Positions 25,608-35,781 of a DNA stretch of 64,000 nucleotides are shown here, piece after piece; positions within the stretch are counted from its first letter, which is position 1, and each line of letters opens with the position of its first letter. The DNA comes from Bacteroidota bacterium (lineage in GTDB: Bacteria; Bacteroidota; Ignavibacteria; Kryptoniales; JAKASW01), in contig JAMCQL010000032.1 of NCBI GenBank assembly GCA_023381615.1, positions 1 to 64,000 of the forward strand, written 5' to 3'. The translations under genes were made by a program, and so were the position numbers. The notes under the pieces are model-generated. The model was given only the letters and a program-made list of their open reading frames with translations, ran no database searches and was not told the DNA's origin.

Positions 25608-28084
25608 AATACGACTTCACTTCGATTGAAAAGAAATGGCAAAAGTTTTGGGAAGAGAAAAAAGTCTATCGTGTCGACTTGAACAATGCGAAGGAGAAGC
25701 TTTACTGTCTCGTAATGTTTCTTTATCCAAGCGCCGACAAACTGCATATCGGACACTGGTACAATTTCGGACCGACCGACACGTGGGCTCGGTTTAAGCG
25801 CCTAAACGGTTTCGATGTGTTTGAGCCGATGGGATACGACGCATTCGGTTTGCCGGCTGAGAATTATGCAATCAAAACCGGAGTTCATCCGCAGGACAGC
25901 ACAGACAGGAATATTTCCGTCATCCGTGAGCAGCTCAAGACGATGGGAGCGATGTACGACTTCGATTATGAAGTCGATACTTCTAAACCCGAATATTACA
26001 AATGGACCCAATGGGTTTTCCTGCAGCTTTACAAAAAGGGTTTGGCATATCGAACGAATGCGCCGGTAAACTGGTGCCCGAAAGACCAAACCGTTCTTGC
26101 CAACGAGCAAGTTGTCGATGGACTTTGCGAGCGCTGTGGAACGCCGGTCATTCGCAAAGCGATGACCCAATGGTTCTTTAAGATTACAGCCTATGCCGAC
26201 AAACTTTTGGAAGGTCTCGAACGCATCGACTGGCCTGAACGCACGAAGCTAATGCAGCGTAACTGGATCGGAAGAAGCGAGGGCGTCGAGATACAATTCA
26301 AAATTCAAAACTCACAATTCAAAATTTCGGTTTTTACGACTCGACCGGACACTTTGTTTGGCGCGACGTATGCCGTTCTAGCGCCCGAACATCCGCTGGT
26401 ACAAGAAATTACGAAACCGGAATTCAAGTCGAGGGTTGATGAGTATGTGGAATTCGTTGCTCATGAGAATGAGATAGAGCGAACCTCGACGACGAAGGAA
26501 AAGACGGGTATTCCGACCGGTGCTTTTGCTATCAATCCGATTAACGGCGAGAAAATCCCAATTTGGATTGCGGACTATGTACTATCGACTTATGGAACTG
26601 GGGCAGTGATGGCAGTGCCTGCGCACGACGAACGCGATTTCGAATTTGCGACAAAGTATAAACTGCCGATCAGGATTGTGGTTCAGCCCAAAGTAGCGAC
26701 GGGTTCCAATACTGTCGCTGCGGAGCCGCTTCTCGCGGCTTACGTTGACGATGGTGTTGCCGTGAACAGCGGTAATTTTACCGGACAAGAGAGCGAAAAA
26801 GTGTGGAACGGTATTGCCGATGAACTTCAGAAGACGGGGGCCGGCAGAAGAAAAGTGAATTACAGACTTCGTGATTGGCTGCTGTCACGCCAGCGGTATT
26901 GGGGAGCACCGATTCCAATTATCCACTGCGAATCTTGCGGCGAAGTTCCAGTGCCTGAAAAAGACTTGCCTGTTTTGCTTCCTTACGACGTTGAGTTCAG
27001 ACCGAGCGGGGAGTCGCCTCTTGCGAGAAGCGAAAAGTTTGTGAACACAGCTTGTCCAAAGTGCGGAAAGCCTGCCAAGCGAGATGTTGACACGATGGAT
27101 ACTTTCGTGGATTCATCATGGTATTTTCTCCGCTATCTTTCTCCTCATCTTGATTCGGCGGCGTTCGACAAAAAATTAGTCGAGAAGTGGCTGCCTGTCG
27201 ATAAGTATGTCGGCGGCGCCGAGCACGCAACCATGCATTTGCTTTACGCTCGCTTTGTTGTGAAAGCGCTGCAAGATGCCGGTTGGCTGTCTTTCGATGA
27301 ACCTTTCCAGAGTCTCGTTCACCAGGGGACGATCACCAACCAAGGCGCAAAAATGTCAAAGTCGCGCGGAAACGTTGTCAATCCAGACCAGTTTGTCAAC
27401 GGCTATGGCGGGGATACGTTCAGAATGTTTCTGATGTTCATGGGTCCCTACGATGAAGGCGGCGATTGGAGCGACCGTGGAATTACCGGCGTCTTCAGAT
27501 TTCTAAACAAGGTCTATGAGTTGTTTGAAAGCAGCAAAGGCGCTGCGGTACAAAGCAAAACAGAATTCAAAATCGAAAGTCTTAATGAGAGCGAACGCAA
27601 AGTTTATCGAAGACTGAACCAACTCATAAAGAAGGTTACCGAAGATTTGGAACAATTCAGGTTCAACACTGCAATTGCAGCTTTGATGGAATTCATGAAC
27701 GACTACACGCAAATCGCGGCAGGCGGCGAAGTAGGACGTGAAGTTCAAAACTACGTCCTGCAGAGCTTTAACATCATTCTCGCTCCTTTCGCACCGCACT
27801 TGGCGGAGGAACTCAACGAGATGAGAGGCGGTGAAACTTCGATCTTTGCATCCGCAAAGTGGGTGAAGTACGATCTCTACGCCATCGAAGAAGAGAGTGT
27901 AACATTGGTTGTTCAAATAAACGGGAAGGTGCGGGCGAGACTCACTGTGCCGGTAAATTCGAGCGACGAAGAAGTGAAGTCTATTTCGCTGGCGGAGCCA
28001 AACGTAAAGAAGTACTTAGACGGTAAAGAAATTCTTAAAGCCATCGTTGTCCGGAACAGGCTGATAAGTTTCGTGGTCAAGTGA
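25604..28084 (+). CDS. leuS: Leucyl-tRNA synthetase
   Basis: 826 residues from the ATG at 25604, which overlaps the preceding stop; an upstream in-frame ATG at 25532 lies inside the recombinase gene and is unlikely. Class I signature HIGH at residues 48-51, editing (CP1) domain with TTRPDTLFGATY, KMSKS near residue 583 and a C-terminal anticodon/beta-grasp end (VVQINGKVRARLTVP). Charges tRNA-Leu. At about residues 229-240 the peptide FKIQNSQFKIS is encoded by caaaattcaaaactcaca-type sequence identical in style to the AT-rich dispersed repeats, suggesting a repeat-derived insertion just before the editing motif. Confidence 0.97.
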   Translation: MKYDFTSIEKKWQKFWEEKKVYRVDLNNAKEKLYCLVMFLYPSADKLHIGHWYNFGPTDTWARFKRLNGFDVFEPMGYDAFGLPAENYAIKTGVHPQDSTDRNISVIREQLKTMGAMYDFDYEVDTSKPEYYKWTQWVFLQLYKKGLAYRTNAPVNWCPKDQTVLANEQVVDGLCERCGTPVIRKAMTQWFFKITAYADKLLEGLERIDWPERTKLMQRNWIGRSEGVEIQFKIQNSQFKISVFTTRPDTLFGATYAVLAPEHPLVQEITKPEFKSRVDEYVEFVAHENEIERTSTTKEKTGIPTGAFAINPINGEKIPIWIADYVLSTYGTGAVMAVPAHDERDFEFATKYKLPIRIVVQPKVATGSNTVAAEPLLAAYVDDGVAVNSGNFTGQESEKVWNGIADELQKTGAGRRKVNYRLRDWLLSRQRYWGAPIPIIHCESCGEVPVPEKDLPVLLPYDVEFRPSGESPLARSEKFVNTACPKCGKPAKRDVDTMDTFVDSSWYFLRYLSPHLDSAAFDKKLVEKWLPVDKYVGGAEHATMHLLYARFVVKALQDAGWLSFDEPFQSLVHQGTITNQGAKMSKSRGNVVNPDQFVNGYGGDTFRMFLMFMGPYDEGGDWSDRGITGVFRFLNKVYELFESSKGAAVQSKTEFKIESLNESERKVYRRLNQLIKKVTEDLEQFRFNTAIAALMEFMNDYTQIAAGGEVGREVQNYVLQSFNIILAPFAPHLAEELNEMRGGETSIFASAKWVKYDLYAIEEESVTLVVQINGKVRARLTVPVNSSDEEVKSISLAEPNVKKYLDGKEILKAIVVRNRLISFVVK

Positions 28085-28833
28085 TGCAAAAGATTTCCGT
28101 GATAATCATCGCCGGCAACGAAGAAAAGAACATGGCGGAATGCCTGGAAAGCGTCCGATGGGCTGACGAAATCGTTGTCGTCGATTCCGAAAGCACGGAC
28201 AGAACAGTGGAAATTGCCAGGCGGTTCACCGACAAAGTGTTTGTCAAAAAGTGGGGTGGCTACACCTCGCAGAAAAATTTTTCATTACAGAAGGCAAGCA
28301 ATGAATGGGTTCTTAGCCTCGATGCCGATGAGCGGGTTTCACCGGAACTTCAGGAAGAAATTTTCAAGCTTGATTTTTCAAAAGATGATGGCTTTTACCT
28401 TCCGCGTCGGAACTATTTTCTAAACAAGGTGATCCGGAGCTGCGGCTGGTCGCCCGATTATCAACTTCGACTTTTCAAGAAATCGAAGACAACTCTTACA
28501 GACAGGCAGGTGCATGAAGGATTTGTAGTTGACGGCAAGAAAGGTTATCTGAAAAGCGAACTAATTCATTACACGCACACGACGATATGGGGCACCCTGA
28601 CAAAGATAAACGAATATTCAACTCTCGAAGCAATCGAGAAATCGAAGCGAATTCGCGCAAACGGTTTTCATATTTTTGTCGAACCTATCTGGGCTTTCTT
28701 TCACCATTTTATTTTGCGACGCGGTTTTACTGACGGCGTGCACGGCTTGATGGTCTCACTGATTCACTCGATGACCAAGACACAAGTTTACATAAAAATA
28801 TGGGAAATGCAGAATGTCAGAGAAAAAAAATAG
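28084..28833 (+). CDS. Family 2 glycosyltransferase (WaaE/KdtX-like)
   Basis: 249 residues; ATG at 28084 overlaps the leuS stop (TGATG). ISVIIIAGNEEKNMAECLESVRWADEIVVVDSESTDRT is a GT-A nucleotide-sugar site, and SLDADERV the DxD metal motif. The rest (YTHTTIWGTLTKINEYSTLEA, FHHFILRRGFTDGVHGL) is typical of the LPS-core branch WaaE/KdtX. Adds a sugar to lipid-linked core oligosaccharide at the inner membrane. Next to an MsbA-like exporter and a GT9 gene, so LPS assembly is likely. Confidence 0.85.
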   Translation: MQKISVIIIAGNEEKNMAECLESVRWADEIVVVDSESTDRTVEIARRFTDKVFVKKWGGYTSQKNFSLQKASNEWVLSLDADERVSPELQEEIFKLDFSKDDGFYLPRRNYFLNKVIRSCGWSPDYQLRLFKKSKTTLTDRQVHEGFVVDGKKGYLKSELIHYTHTTIWGTLTKINEYSTLEAIEKSKRIRANGFHIFVEPIWAFFHHFILRRGFTDGVHGLMVSLIHSMTKTQVYIKIWEMQNVREKK

Positions 28834-30694
28834 TTCATTCGGAATCTATCTCCGGCTTTTGCAATTTGTGAGACCATATAAGCGGTTTCTTTCCGGTTCA
28901 ATTGTATCGACTGTTTTCTATTCTATATTTTCAGGCGCATCAATTTATTTAACAATTCCTCTTCTCGACACTCTTTTTAATCAAGGTAAACCCCAGCCGT
29001 TGGCTGTTCCGGCGTCTGCGAGTTTCCTCGACCAGTTGAGGGCGGACGCAGCAAACTTTTTCAATAATTTTGTGTTCGCAGGAACCAAGTCCGAAGCGCT
29101 GTTCAAAATATGTTTCATAATTGTCGCTGCATTCTTCCTGAAGAACGTGTTTGGTTATGCGCAATCTTACTTGATGGCTTTTGTCGAACAGGGTTTGATG
29201 AGAGACATCAGAAACGACCTTTACAAAAAGCTTCAAGAGCTTTCAATCGGATACTTTACCAACGAGCGAACCGGTACGTTGATTTCAAGAATTACCAATG
29301 ATGTTAATGTTATCAACAGCGGCATCTCGGCAAGTTTTGTTACAATGATTCGCGATCCGCTAATGATAATAGTCTTCCTCGGAATTGCTTTGTCGCTTAG
29401 CTGGAAACTCACGTTAATAGCGTTTGTCGTTATGCCATTTGCGCTTCTGATTATAAGCCGAATAGGTATGAAGCTTTACAAGGAGAGCGATATATCGCAG
29501 CAGCGGATGGCTGACATAACATCGGTGCTTCATGAAACAATAAGTGGTATGAAAATTGTTCGAGCATTCGGAATGGAAGATTTCGAGATCAACAAGTTCA
29601 AGAAGCACACACAGAATTATTTCAGATCGATTTTAAAGATTACACAGATCAGGAATTTGGCTTCGCCCATCACCGAGTTCCTTTCTGTACTTGCCGGTGG
29701 GATAATTATCTACTATGGCGGTATGCAGGTGCTTCAGTCAGGCATGCTCTCACCGAGCGAGTTCATGGGATTTCTCTTTGCAATCTTTCAGATCATGCCG
29801 CCGGTAAAAGAACTGACGACGGTGAGCAACAGGGTACAGGAGTCAGCCGCCGCGGGCAAACGGATATTTGATGTTTTGGATGAAGAAGGCAAGCTGCCTG
29901 AACCACCGAATGCCGTTGAGCTCAAGGATTTCAAGGAGGAAATTAGATTTGAAAATGTCTGGTTCAGCTATCCGCAAACACGAATAGGAAGAACCAGAAC
30001 AGCAGATGGAGCTTATGTACTTAAGAACGTAAGCTTCTCAGTCTACAAAGGAGAAATTCTTGCGATAGTCGGACCGTCGGGCGGCGGGAAATCGACATTG
30101 ATTGATTTAATACCCCGGTTTTATGATCCAACTCAAGGGGCGATTTTCATTGATGGCGTTGATCTGAAAACTGTCAGGATACCGAGTCTGAGAGCTTTGA
30201 TTGGAATAGTTTCACAAGAGACGATTCTTTTCAATGATACTGTTCGAAGCAACATTGCTTACGGGTTGACCGATTGCCCATCGGAGAAAATTATTGAAGC
30301 GGCAAAAGCCGGCAACGCGCACGATTTTATAATGCAGCTTCCGCAGGGATACGACTCTGTTATCGGTGAGCGAGGCACAAAGCTTTCGGGTGGTCAGCGG
30401 CAGCGCATTTCGATTGCGCGTGCCCTTCTGAAAAATCCGCCGATAATGATTTTCGATGAAGCTACTTCTGCGCTTGATTCGGAGTCTGAAATGCTTGTGC
30501 AGGAAGCGATCGAAAGACTGATGAAAAACAGAACTTCTATTGTAATTGCGCATAGATTGTCTACGATAAAAAATGCGGACAGAATAATTGTGGTTGATGG
30601 TGGGAAAATTGTTCAACAGGGAAAACATCAAGAACTTGTTCGCCAGAGAGGTGGGATTTACAAAAAACTGTACGAAATGCAATTCAATGATTAA
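28814..30694 (+). CDS. MsbA-like ABC exporter (lipid A flippase type)
   Basis: 626 residues, half-transporter with six membrane helices in the first ~340 residues and an ATPase after. Walker A GPSGGGKST near 420, Q-loop IVSQETILFND, signature LSGGQRQRISIARAL near 523, Walker B IMIFDEATSALD near 543 and switch IAHRLST. Works as a homodimer in the inner membrane. MsbA-like lipid or lipopolysaccharide export fits the flanking LPS glycosyltransferases; multidrug export cannot be excluded. Overlaps the GT2 gene by 20 bases. Confidence 0.88.
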   Translation: MSEKKNSSFGIYLRLLQFVRPYKRFLSGSIVSTVFYSIFSGASIYLTIPLLDTLFNQGKPQPLAVPASASFLDQLRADAANFFNNFVFAGTKSEALFKICFIIVAAFFLKNVFGYAQSYLMAFVEQGLMRDIRNDLYKKLQELSIGYFTNERTGTLISRITNDVNVINSGISASFVTMIRDPLMIIVFLGIALSLSWKLTLIAFVVMPFALLIISRIGMKLYKESDISQQRMADITSVLHETISGMKIVRAFGMEDFEINKFKKHTQNYFRSILKITQIRNLASPITEFLSVLAGGIIIYYGGMQVLQSGMLSPSEFMGFLFAIFQIMPPVKELTTVSNRVQESAAAGKRIFDVLDEEGKLPEPPNAVELKDFKEEIRFENVWFSYPQTRIGRTRTADGAYVLKNVSFSVYKGEILAIVGPSGGGKSTLIDLIPRFYDPTQGAIFIDGVDLKTVRIPSLRALIGIVSQETILFNDTVRSNIAYGLTDCPSEKIIEAAKAGNAHDFIMQLPQGYDSVIGERGTKLSGGQRQRISIARALLKNPPIMIFDEATSALDSESEMLVQEAIERLMKNRTSIVIAHRLSTIKNADRIIVVDGGKIVQQGKHQELVRQRGGIYKKLYEMQFND

Positions 30695-30709
30695 AGTTCA
30701 TGCGGAGTA

Positions 30710-31804
30710 ATGGCGGCATCAAGACAGGATAGATTTCTGCAATTCGTAGAAAACCCGAATAATGTTAAGCGTATTTTGGTGATACGGAATGGACTAATTG
30801 GAGATACTGTATTTGTGACTCCTGTATTTGAAAGATTGCATGAAAGTTTTCCGAATGCAAGATTGGATGTCGCCACAAGTTTCAAGAGCGTTCTGCTTCT
30901 AAAAAATTATTCCCACATAAACGCTGTTTTCTATATACCCGATAAATACTCAGTTAAAGAGCACGCCAAGTTTTTCTTTAGCCTTCGCAAATTTCAATAC
31001 GATATTGCGATCGTTCAGGAAGTGAATTCACATTATGTTCTTATGGCAAAGCTTGTGATGGCAAAGTTCCTTGTCGGATTTGAGAATAAGTTGAGCTTCT
31101 TGCTAGATTTTTCTGTACGCCGGCCACAAGGGGTTCATGCGGTCTTGGCGGAAATAGAGGCCGTTCAGTCCTGGACGGGTTCCACGCTTCCAGTTGCGAC
31201 ACATTTAGTAATTTCAGAGGAAGAGCTGAAGGAATCAGAGAATCTATTGAAGGCGAACGGGTTGACTAACCGTGACCCGATAGTGTGTATGCATCCCGGT
31301 TGTAGTGGAAAACAATCGGAGAGAGAATGGGTGCCGGAGTATTATTCGGAATTAGCAGATTCACTGATCCAAAATAAAAAAGTAAGAATTGTTTTCACCG
31401 GTGTCGAGCAGGACCGTAATCTGGTTGAGAAAATCATAGCCCAAATGAAATATCCATCGGTGTCCATTATAGGAAAGACAAACCTGAGACAGTTGCTGGG
31501 GGTCCTGAAAATTTCTAAAATTGTTATTGGACCTGATACTGGCACCTTGCATCTGGCAAACGCGGTCGGGACACCTGTGGTAATGCTGTGCGGGTCAAAC
31601 GATCCGAGCGATACTGGGCCATTCGATGCTTCCGGAAAATCTAAGTTTGTTCGGGTTGATTTGCCTTGTATTGGATGCGTTCGTAGATACCCTAAACCCA
31701 AGCAATGGGATATCTGCAAAAATATACGTCCTGTCCTGTGCATGGAAAAGTTGAGTCCACAAATAGTTTATGAAGCAACTACCGGGATATTGAAAGACTT
31801 ATAA
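30710..31804 (+). CDS. Family 9 glycosyltransferase (heptosyltransferase-like)
   Basis: 364 residues, GT-B fold. RILVIRNGLIGDTVFVTPVFERLHESFPNARLDVAT is the GT9 N-terminus; CMHPGCSGKQSEREWVPEYYSELAD and VIGPDTGTLHLANAVGTPVVMLCGSNDP form the ADP-heptose binding region. Likely adds heptose or a related sugar to LPS core. Ends a leuS-GT2-exporter-GT9 transcription unit. A Cys-rich end (CIGCVRRY, DICKN, PVLCMEK) is common in this family. Confidence 0.88.
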   Translation: MAASRQDRFLQFVENPNNVKRILVIRNGLIGDTVFVTPVFERLHESFPNARLDVATSFKSVLLLKNYSHINAVFYIPDKYSVKEHAKFFFSLRKFQYDIAIVQEVNSHYVLMAKLVMAKFLVGFENKLSFLLDFSVRRPQGVHAVLAEIEAVQSWTGSTLPVATHLVISEEELKESENLLKANGLTNRDPIVCMHPGCSGKQSEREWVPEYYSELADSLIQNKKVRIVFTGVEQDRNLVEKIIAQMKYPSVSIIGKTNLRQLLGVLKISKIVIGPDTGTLHLANAVGTPVVMLCGSNDPSDTGPFDASGKSKFVRVDLPCIGCVRRYPKPKQWDICKNIRPVLCMEKLSPQIVYEATTGILKDL

Positions 31805-31880
31805 GGATTAGAAGCGAAAAGATGCGTATTGAAATACTCGATTGAGCATTTTCACTTATAAATAAGAGAGTGGTTTTAGG

Positions 31881-33263
31881 ATGACAGAACTAATCCGCGC
31901 GTTAAAAGTCAGAGACATTGTTCTCTTCAACGTTGTCGCCATCGTAGGCATTAGATGGATCTCTCTCGCCGCAGCGACGGGACCGAGTTCAATCTCACTG
32001 TGGATACTTGCGCTGATTTTATTTTTCATTCCACAGGCGGTCGCCGTTATTTACCTGAGCAAGAAATATCCTGTCGAAGGCGGAGTCTACGAATGGGCAA
32101 AAGTTGAGTTTGGTGATTTTCACGGTTTCGTCGCGGGATGGTGCTATTGGTCGAACAATCTTGTCTATTATCCTTCTCTTCTGATCTCCGTTGCTGCCAT
32201 CGCGGCATTCATCATACCGGGAACATCCGGTTTGGCATCGAATAAGGTTTTCATTGCAACTGTGAGTTTGGTTGTGTTGTGGATCGCCATCGGCTTTAAT
32301 GTCGTCGGCGTGAAAATTGGGAAATGGGTTCAAAACATCGGCGCAATTGGTACGTTCGTTCCTATCCTCGTCATTGCTGCGCTCGCGGGAGTTATCGTTT
32401 ATTTTGGAAAGTCGGAAACGCATTTCACTTTCACAAGTATTCTTCCAACGAAATTTGATTATGGAACACTGTCGTTCTGGTCATCGATGTGTTTTGCGCT
32501 CGCAGGCCTCGAGCTCGCGGCGGTGATGTCCGGCGAGATCATTGATGCCGAGAAGACGATTCCGAAGGCGACATATCTCTCCGGAATCGCGATAGTATTC
32601 GTGTACCTGGTTGGCACTGTCTCGCTTTTGATTGGACTTTCATCAAAGGATGTCAATTTTGTGACGGGCTTGGTCCAGTCGATACATGGATTAGAACTGA
32701 AGACCGGCACAAAATATCTGACGAACATCAGCGCATTTCTAATTACTTTAGCGGGAATCGGAGGCGCGGGAGCTTGGCTTGCCGGAAGCGCGAGAATTCT
32801 CTTTGTTACCGGCATCGATAATTACCTGCCGAGCAAATTCGGTACAATCCATCCGAAATGGAAAACGCCTCATATCGCGATCATCTTTCAGGGAATCATC
32901 GCAACAGTCTTTCTTCTAATGAGCTTTATCGGTGCGACAGCCGAGCAGGCATATCTCGTTCTTGTAGATGCGACAATTATCGTTTATTTCATCCCATACG
33001 TCTACATCTTTCTTGCATCGATCAAGGTCATCAGAAGGGAATCCGGCGCCAGTCGCAGAAGCACAAAGTCGTTCAAGATTGTTGCAGGCGCAGTGGGCGG
33101 GATTACCACAATTGCGGCAATTGTGCTTGCTTTGATTCCACCAGAAGCCGGCGGAAATCCGGTTTTGTTTGTGTCAAAAACGCTCGGCGGTTCTTTGGCT
33201 TTTGTGGCGGTCGGCGTTATAATTTTCTGGAACGCGAAAAGAAAACGCCCCGCCGCGTCGTGA
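31881..33263 (+). CDS. APC-family amino acid permease
   Basis: 460 residues with about 12 membrane helices. NVVAIVGIRWISLAAATGPSS corresponds to the unwound first helix that binds the amino-acid backbone in LeuT-fold transporters; PVEGGVYEWAKVEFGDFHGFVAGWCYW and GEIIDAEKTIPKATYLSGI are family hallmarks. Substrate unknown, probably an amino acid or amine imported across the inner membrane. No biosynthetic partner adjacent. Confidence 0.88.
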   Translation: MTELIRALKVRDIVLFNVVAIVGIRWISLAAATGPSSISLWILALILFFIPQAVAVIYLSKKYPVEGGVYEWAKVEFGDFHGFVAGWCYWSNNLVYYPSLLISVAAIAAFIIPGTSGLASNKVFIATVSLVVLWIAIGFNVVGVKIGKWVQNIGAIGTFVPILVIAALAGVIVYFGKSETHFTFTSILPTKFDYGTLSFWSSMCFALAGLELAAVMSGEIIDAEKTIPKATYLSGIAIVFVYLVGTVSLLIGLSSKDVNFVTGLVQSIHGLELKTGTKYLTNISAFLITLAGIGGAGAWLAGSARILFVTGIDNYLPSKFGTIHPKWKTPHIAIIFQGIIATVFLLMSFIGATAEQAYLVLVDATIIVYFIPYVYIFLASIKVIRRESGASRRSTKSFKIVAGAVGGITTIAAIVLALIPPEAGGNPVLFVSKTLGGSLAFVAVGVIIFWNAKRKRPAAS

Positions 33264-33299
33264 TAGCGTTCTGTCGCATTCTGTCTTGTGTTTATCAGG

Positions 33300-33560
33300 A
33301 GGGACTGCTCGCAACGTCTTTAAAGAAATCCCCTTCCCATCGAGGGGGAAAGGGAGGAGAGGGGTGATTTTTGTTTATTACTCTCCCCTTTATCCCAATG
33401 CTGTGAGGTTAAGAGTGTGGACTAAAGTCCAAATGGAGTTTTAATCGGTGTTCCCCGACATAAATGTCGGGGCTATTGCATGGTTTAAAAGAAATAGCCC
33501 CGAACTTCAGTTTGGGGTTTGAATAAGTAAGCTGTTATATGGGCTTTAGCCCAAACAAAA
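33300..33560. repeat. Intergenic palindromic repeats
   Basis: Contains ccccttcccatcgagggggaaaggg, tggactaaagtcca (33419-33432), a perfect ccccgacat/atgtcgggg hairpin (33453-33472), a gccccgaac..gtttgggg pair and gggctttagccc (33541-33552). No gene between 33264 and 33664 is supported. Confidence 0.55.
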
Positions 33561-33664
33561 CTCACTAATCTGACAGCATTTCTCCTTTCTATCGAGGGCG
33601 AGGAGATGTAGAAGTTCCTTAACGTGCTGTGGAGCTTTCGATTTTAGGAGATGATTGGAAGTTT

Positions 33665-35512
33665 ATGAAAACAGAGTTAATAAATAAACTGGGACAAAGC
33701 GAGAGTCCGTATTTGCGCGAAGCCGCCAGCCAGCCTGTTCACTGGCAAGTATTTTCAGATGAAGCTTTTAGAATTGCGCGTGAACTCGATCGCCCGATAC
33801 TCCTCGATATCGGCGCTGTCTGGTGTCATTGGTGCCACGTGATGGATAACGAGTCGTATACGGATTCCGAGGTCGCAGAGATCATCAATAAATATTTCGT
33901 TCCGGTAAAAGTGGATCGTGACCAGATGCCGGATGTTGACGCACGCTATCAGACTGCAATAGGCGCCATAACCGGAACAGGCGGCTGGCCATTGACGGGA
34001 TTTCTCACTCCGGATGGAAAAGTCTTTTACGGAGGCACGTATTTTCCTAAGCGGGATTTGCAGGGAAGACCCGGTTTGCTCTCCCTCCTGCCGCAAATTG
34101 TTGAGGTTTACGCAAAAAGAAAAGATGACGTGATAAAAAGCGCCGAAGAAATATTCCAGCAGTTGAAAGAATATGAAAAGAGAGCTTCGCAAGCGGGTGA
34201 ATTGAGTGAACAGACCATTAAGCTTGTAATAGACGATGCACGCTTGAAATTCGATAAAGAGTTCGGAGGATTTGGAAGCGCACCGAAATTTTTCAATGCC
34301 ACAGCTCTCCAGCTTCTGACGGGAGAATCGCTCCCACTCAACGATCCGGCGGTGAATGAGATTGTTCAGCTTACTTTAGACAACATGGCGAAAGGCGGGA
34401 TCTACGATCAAATCGGCGGAGGATTCCATCGGTACTCCGTGGATAGATATTGGCACGTTCCTCATTTCGAAAAAATGCTTTATGATAATGCTCTCATGCT
34501 GAAAATGTACCTGCGCGCATTTGAGACGATCCCCAAAGTTTCTTATTCCCGAATCGCTTCTGAGACAGCCGAGTGGATTGCTGGGAATATGCAGTCCAGC
34601 GAAGGAGCCTTCTACGCACATCAGGATGCCGACGTCGGTCCTTATGATGATGGCAGTTACTGGACATGGACGAAAGAGGAGATCGAAAGCACGCTGACGG
34701 ATGATGAGGCAAAAGTTGTCGAACTCTATTTCGATATCCGCGAGATGCCAAACGACACGCGTGAATTTCCCGAAAGAAATGTTTTGCGAGTTGCGGTCTC
34801 AGAAGCTGACATAGCAAAGAATATTGGGAAATCTTTAGAGGATGTAGAGAAATTAGCTGCCGGCGCAAAAAAGAAAATGTTTGAATCTCGAAATAAGAGG
34901 AAGACGCCGTTTATCGACAAGACAGTTCTTGCAGACAGAAACGGTTTGGCAATCAGTGCACTTGTCGACGCCTCTCTTGTTTTGAAAACCCGGAAGTTTC
35001 TCCAGTCAGCAGAAAGAGCAGCCGAGTTTATTCTCGATAACATGGTCGACAGTGACGGGGAAGTAGCACACGCTTTTTCCGGGCACTCAGTGCTCTACGA
35101 GGGATTGTTGGGCGACCAAGTCTATTTCGGAATTTCATTGCTCGACTTATTCGACGTCATGAGAAACGATCGTTATCTCGACTCTGCCGAGAAAATCGCG
35201 CAAGTACTGCAGGAAGAATTCGAAGATAAGACTGCCGGCGGATTCTTCGACAGGTCTTCCAACAGCAAGGCTGAAGGAATGCTTTCTACTCAGAAGAAAC
35301 CGATAGAGGACTCGCCAACACCTTCAGGAAATTCCTGCGCGGCTATTTTCTTCGACCGCCTTTTTGTTGCCACTGAAAATAGGAAGTACTTCGAAATTGC
35401 GGACAAAACCCTGAAGGCATTTGCAGGGTCAGTTGATAAACTGGGGATGTACTCGGCGAACTATGCGAGCGCACTGAGACTTCATTTCAATTTGCAGAGG
35501 AACCTGAAATAA
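33665..35512 (+). CDS. YyaL/spermatogenesis-associated-20-type thioredoxin-domain protein (DUF255)
   Basis: 615 residues from ATG at 33665. SPYLREAASQPVHWQVFSDEAFRIA and GAVWCHWCHVMDNESY carry the DUF255 thioredoxin-like domain with a C-x-x-C redox pair; NKYFVPVKVDRDQMPDVDARY and GGWPLTGFLTPDGKVFYGGTYFP follow, then an alpha/alpha-barrel resembling glycoside hydrolase folds. The family is conserved from bacteria to mammals, with no established reaction. Cytoplasmic; slightly shorter than the common 680-residue form. Converges on the DUF2007 gene. Confidence 0.9.
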   Translation: MKTELINKLGQSESPYLREAASQPVHWQVFSDEAFRIARELDRPILLDIGAVWCHWCHVMDNESYTDSEVAEIINKYFVPVKVDRDQMPDVDARYQTAIGAITGTGGWPLTGFLTPDGKVFYGGTYFPKRDLQGRPGLLSLLPQIVEVYAKRKDDVIKSAEEIFQQLKEYEKRASQAGELSEQTIKLVIDDARLKFDKEFGGFGSAPKFFNATALQLLTGESLPLNDPAVNEIVQLTLDNMAKGGIYDQIGGGFHRYSVDRYWHVPHFEKMLYDNALMLKMYLRAFETIPKVSYSRIASETAEWIAGNMQSSEGAFYAHQDADVGPYDDGSYWTWTKEEIESTLTDDEAKVVELYFDIREMPNDTREFPERNVLRVAVSEADIAKNIGKSLEDVEKLAAGAKKKMFESRNKRKTPFIDKTVLADRNGLAISALVDASLVLKTRKFLQSAERAAEFILDNMVDSDGEVAHAFSGHSVLYEGLLGDQVYFGISLLDLFDVMRNDRYLDSAEKIAQVLQEEFEDKTAGGFFDRSSNSKAEGMLSTQKKPIEDSPTPSGNSCAAIFFDRLFVATENRKYFEIADKTLKAFAGSVDKLGMYSANYASALRLHFNLQRNLK

Positions 35513-35539
35513 TTTTACACGCCCAGGGTTCGTCGGGTG

Positions 35540-35779
35540 TTACTCCATGCTTCCTTTTATGAGAAGTGATAGTGCAGCCCGCGCTTTTTTGAAATCGGCC
35601 TCGTAGACGAAGAAATCTACATCTCCGACACCTGGGGTGGGATATAATGAAGCGAAATCCTCGTTTTGGGTAAAGAATTCGATGCCTTCGTGCTCGAGAG
35701 CCATCTTTGCGGCGATGATTTCCGATTGGATATAGGTGCTGAACACCTTGATCTGTTTATCTTCCGATTTCTTTAGCAT
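35540..35779 (-). CDS. DUF2007-family small protein
   Basis: 79 residues. KVFSTYIQSEIIAAKMALEHEGIEFFTQNED and VYEADFKKARAALSLL match the small ferredoxin-like DUF2007 (putative signal-transducing) domain; role unknown. Follows the PLP enzyme gene by two bases, so they share a transcript. Confidence 0.75.
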   Translation of the reverse strand: MLKKSEDKQIKVFSTYIQSEIIAAKMALEHEGIEFFTQNEDFASLYPTPGVGDVDFFVYEADFKKARAALSLLIKGSME

Positions 35780-35781
35780 AA

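Noticed and set aside
33629-33664. Upstream start for the DUF255 protein
   Set aside because: Adds 12 residues with no family support; the SPYLREAASQPVHW core follows naturally from the ATG at 33665.
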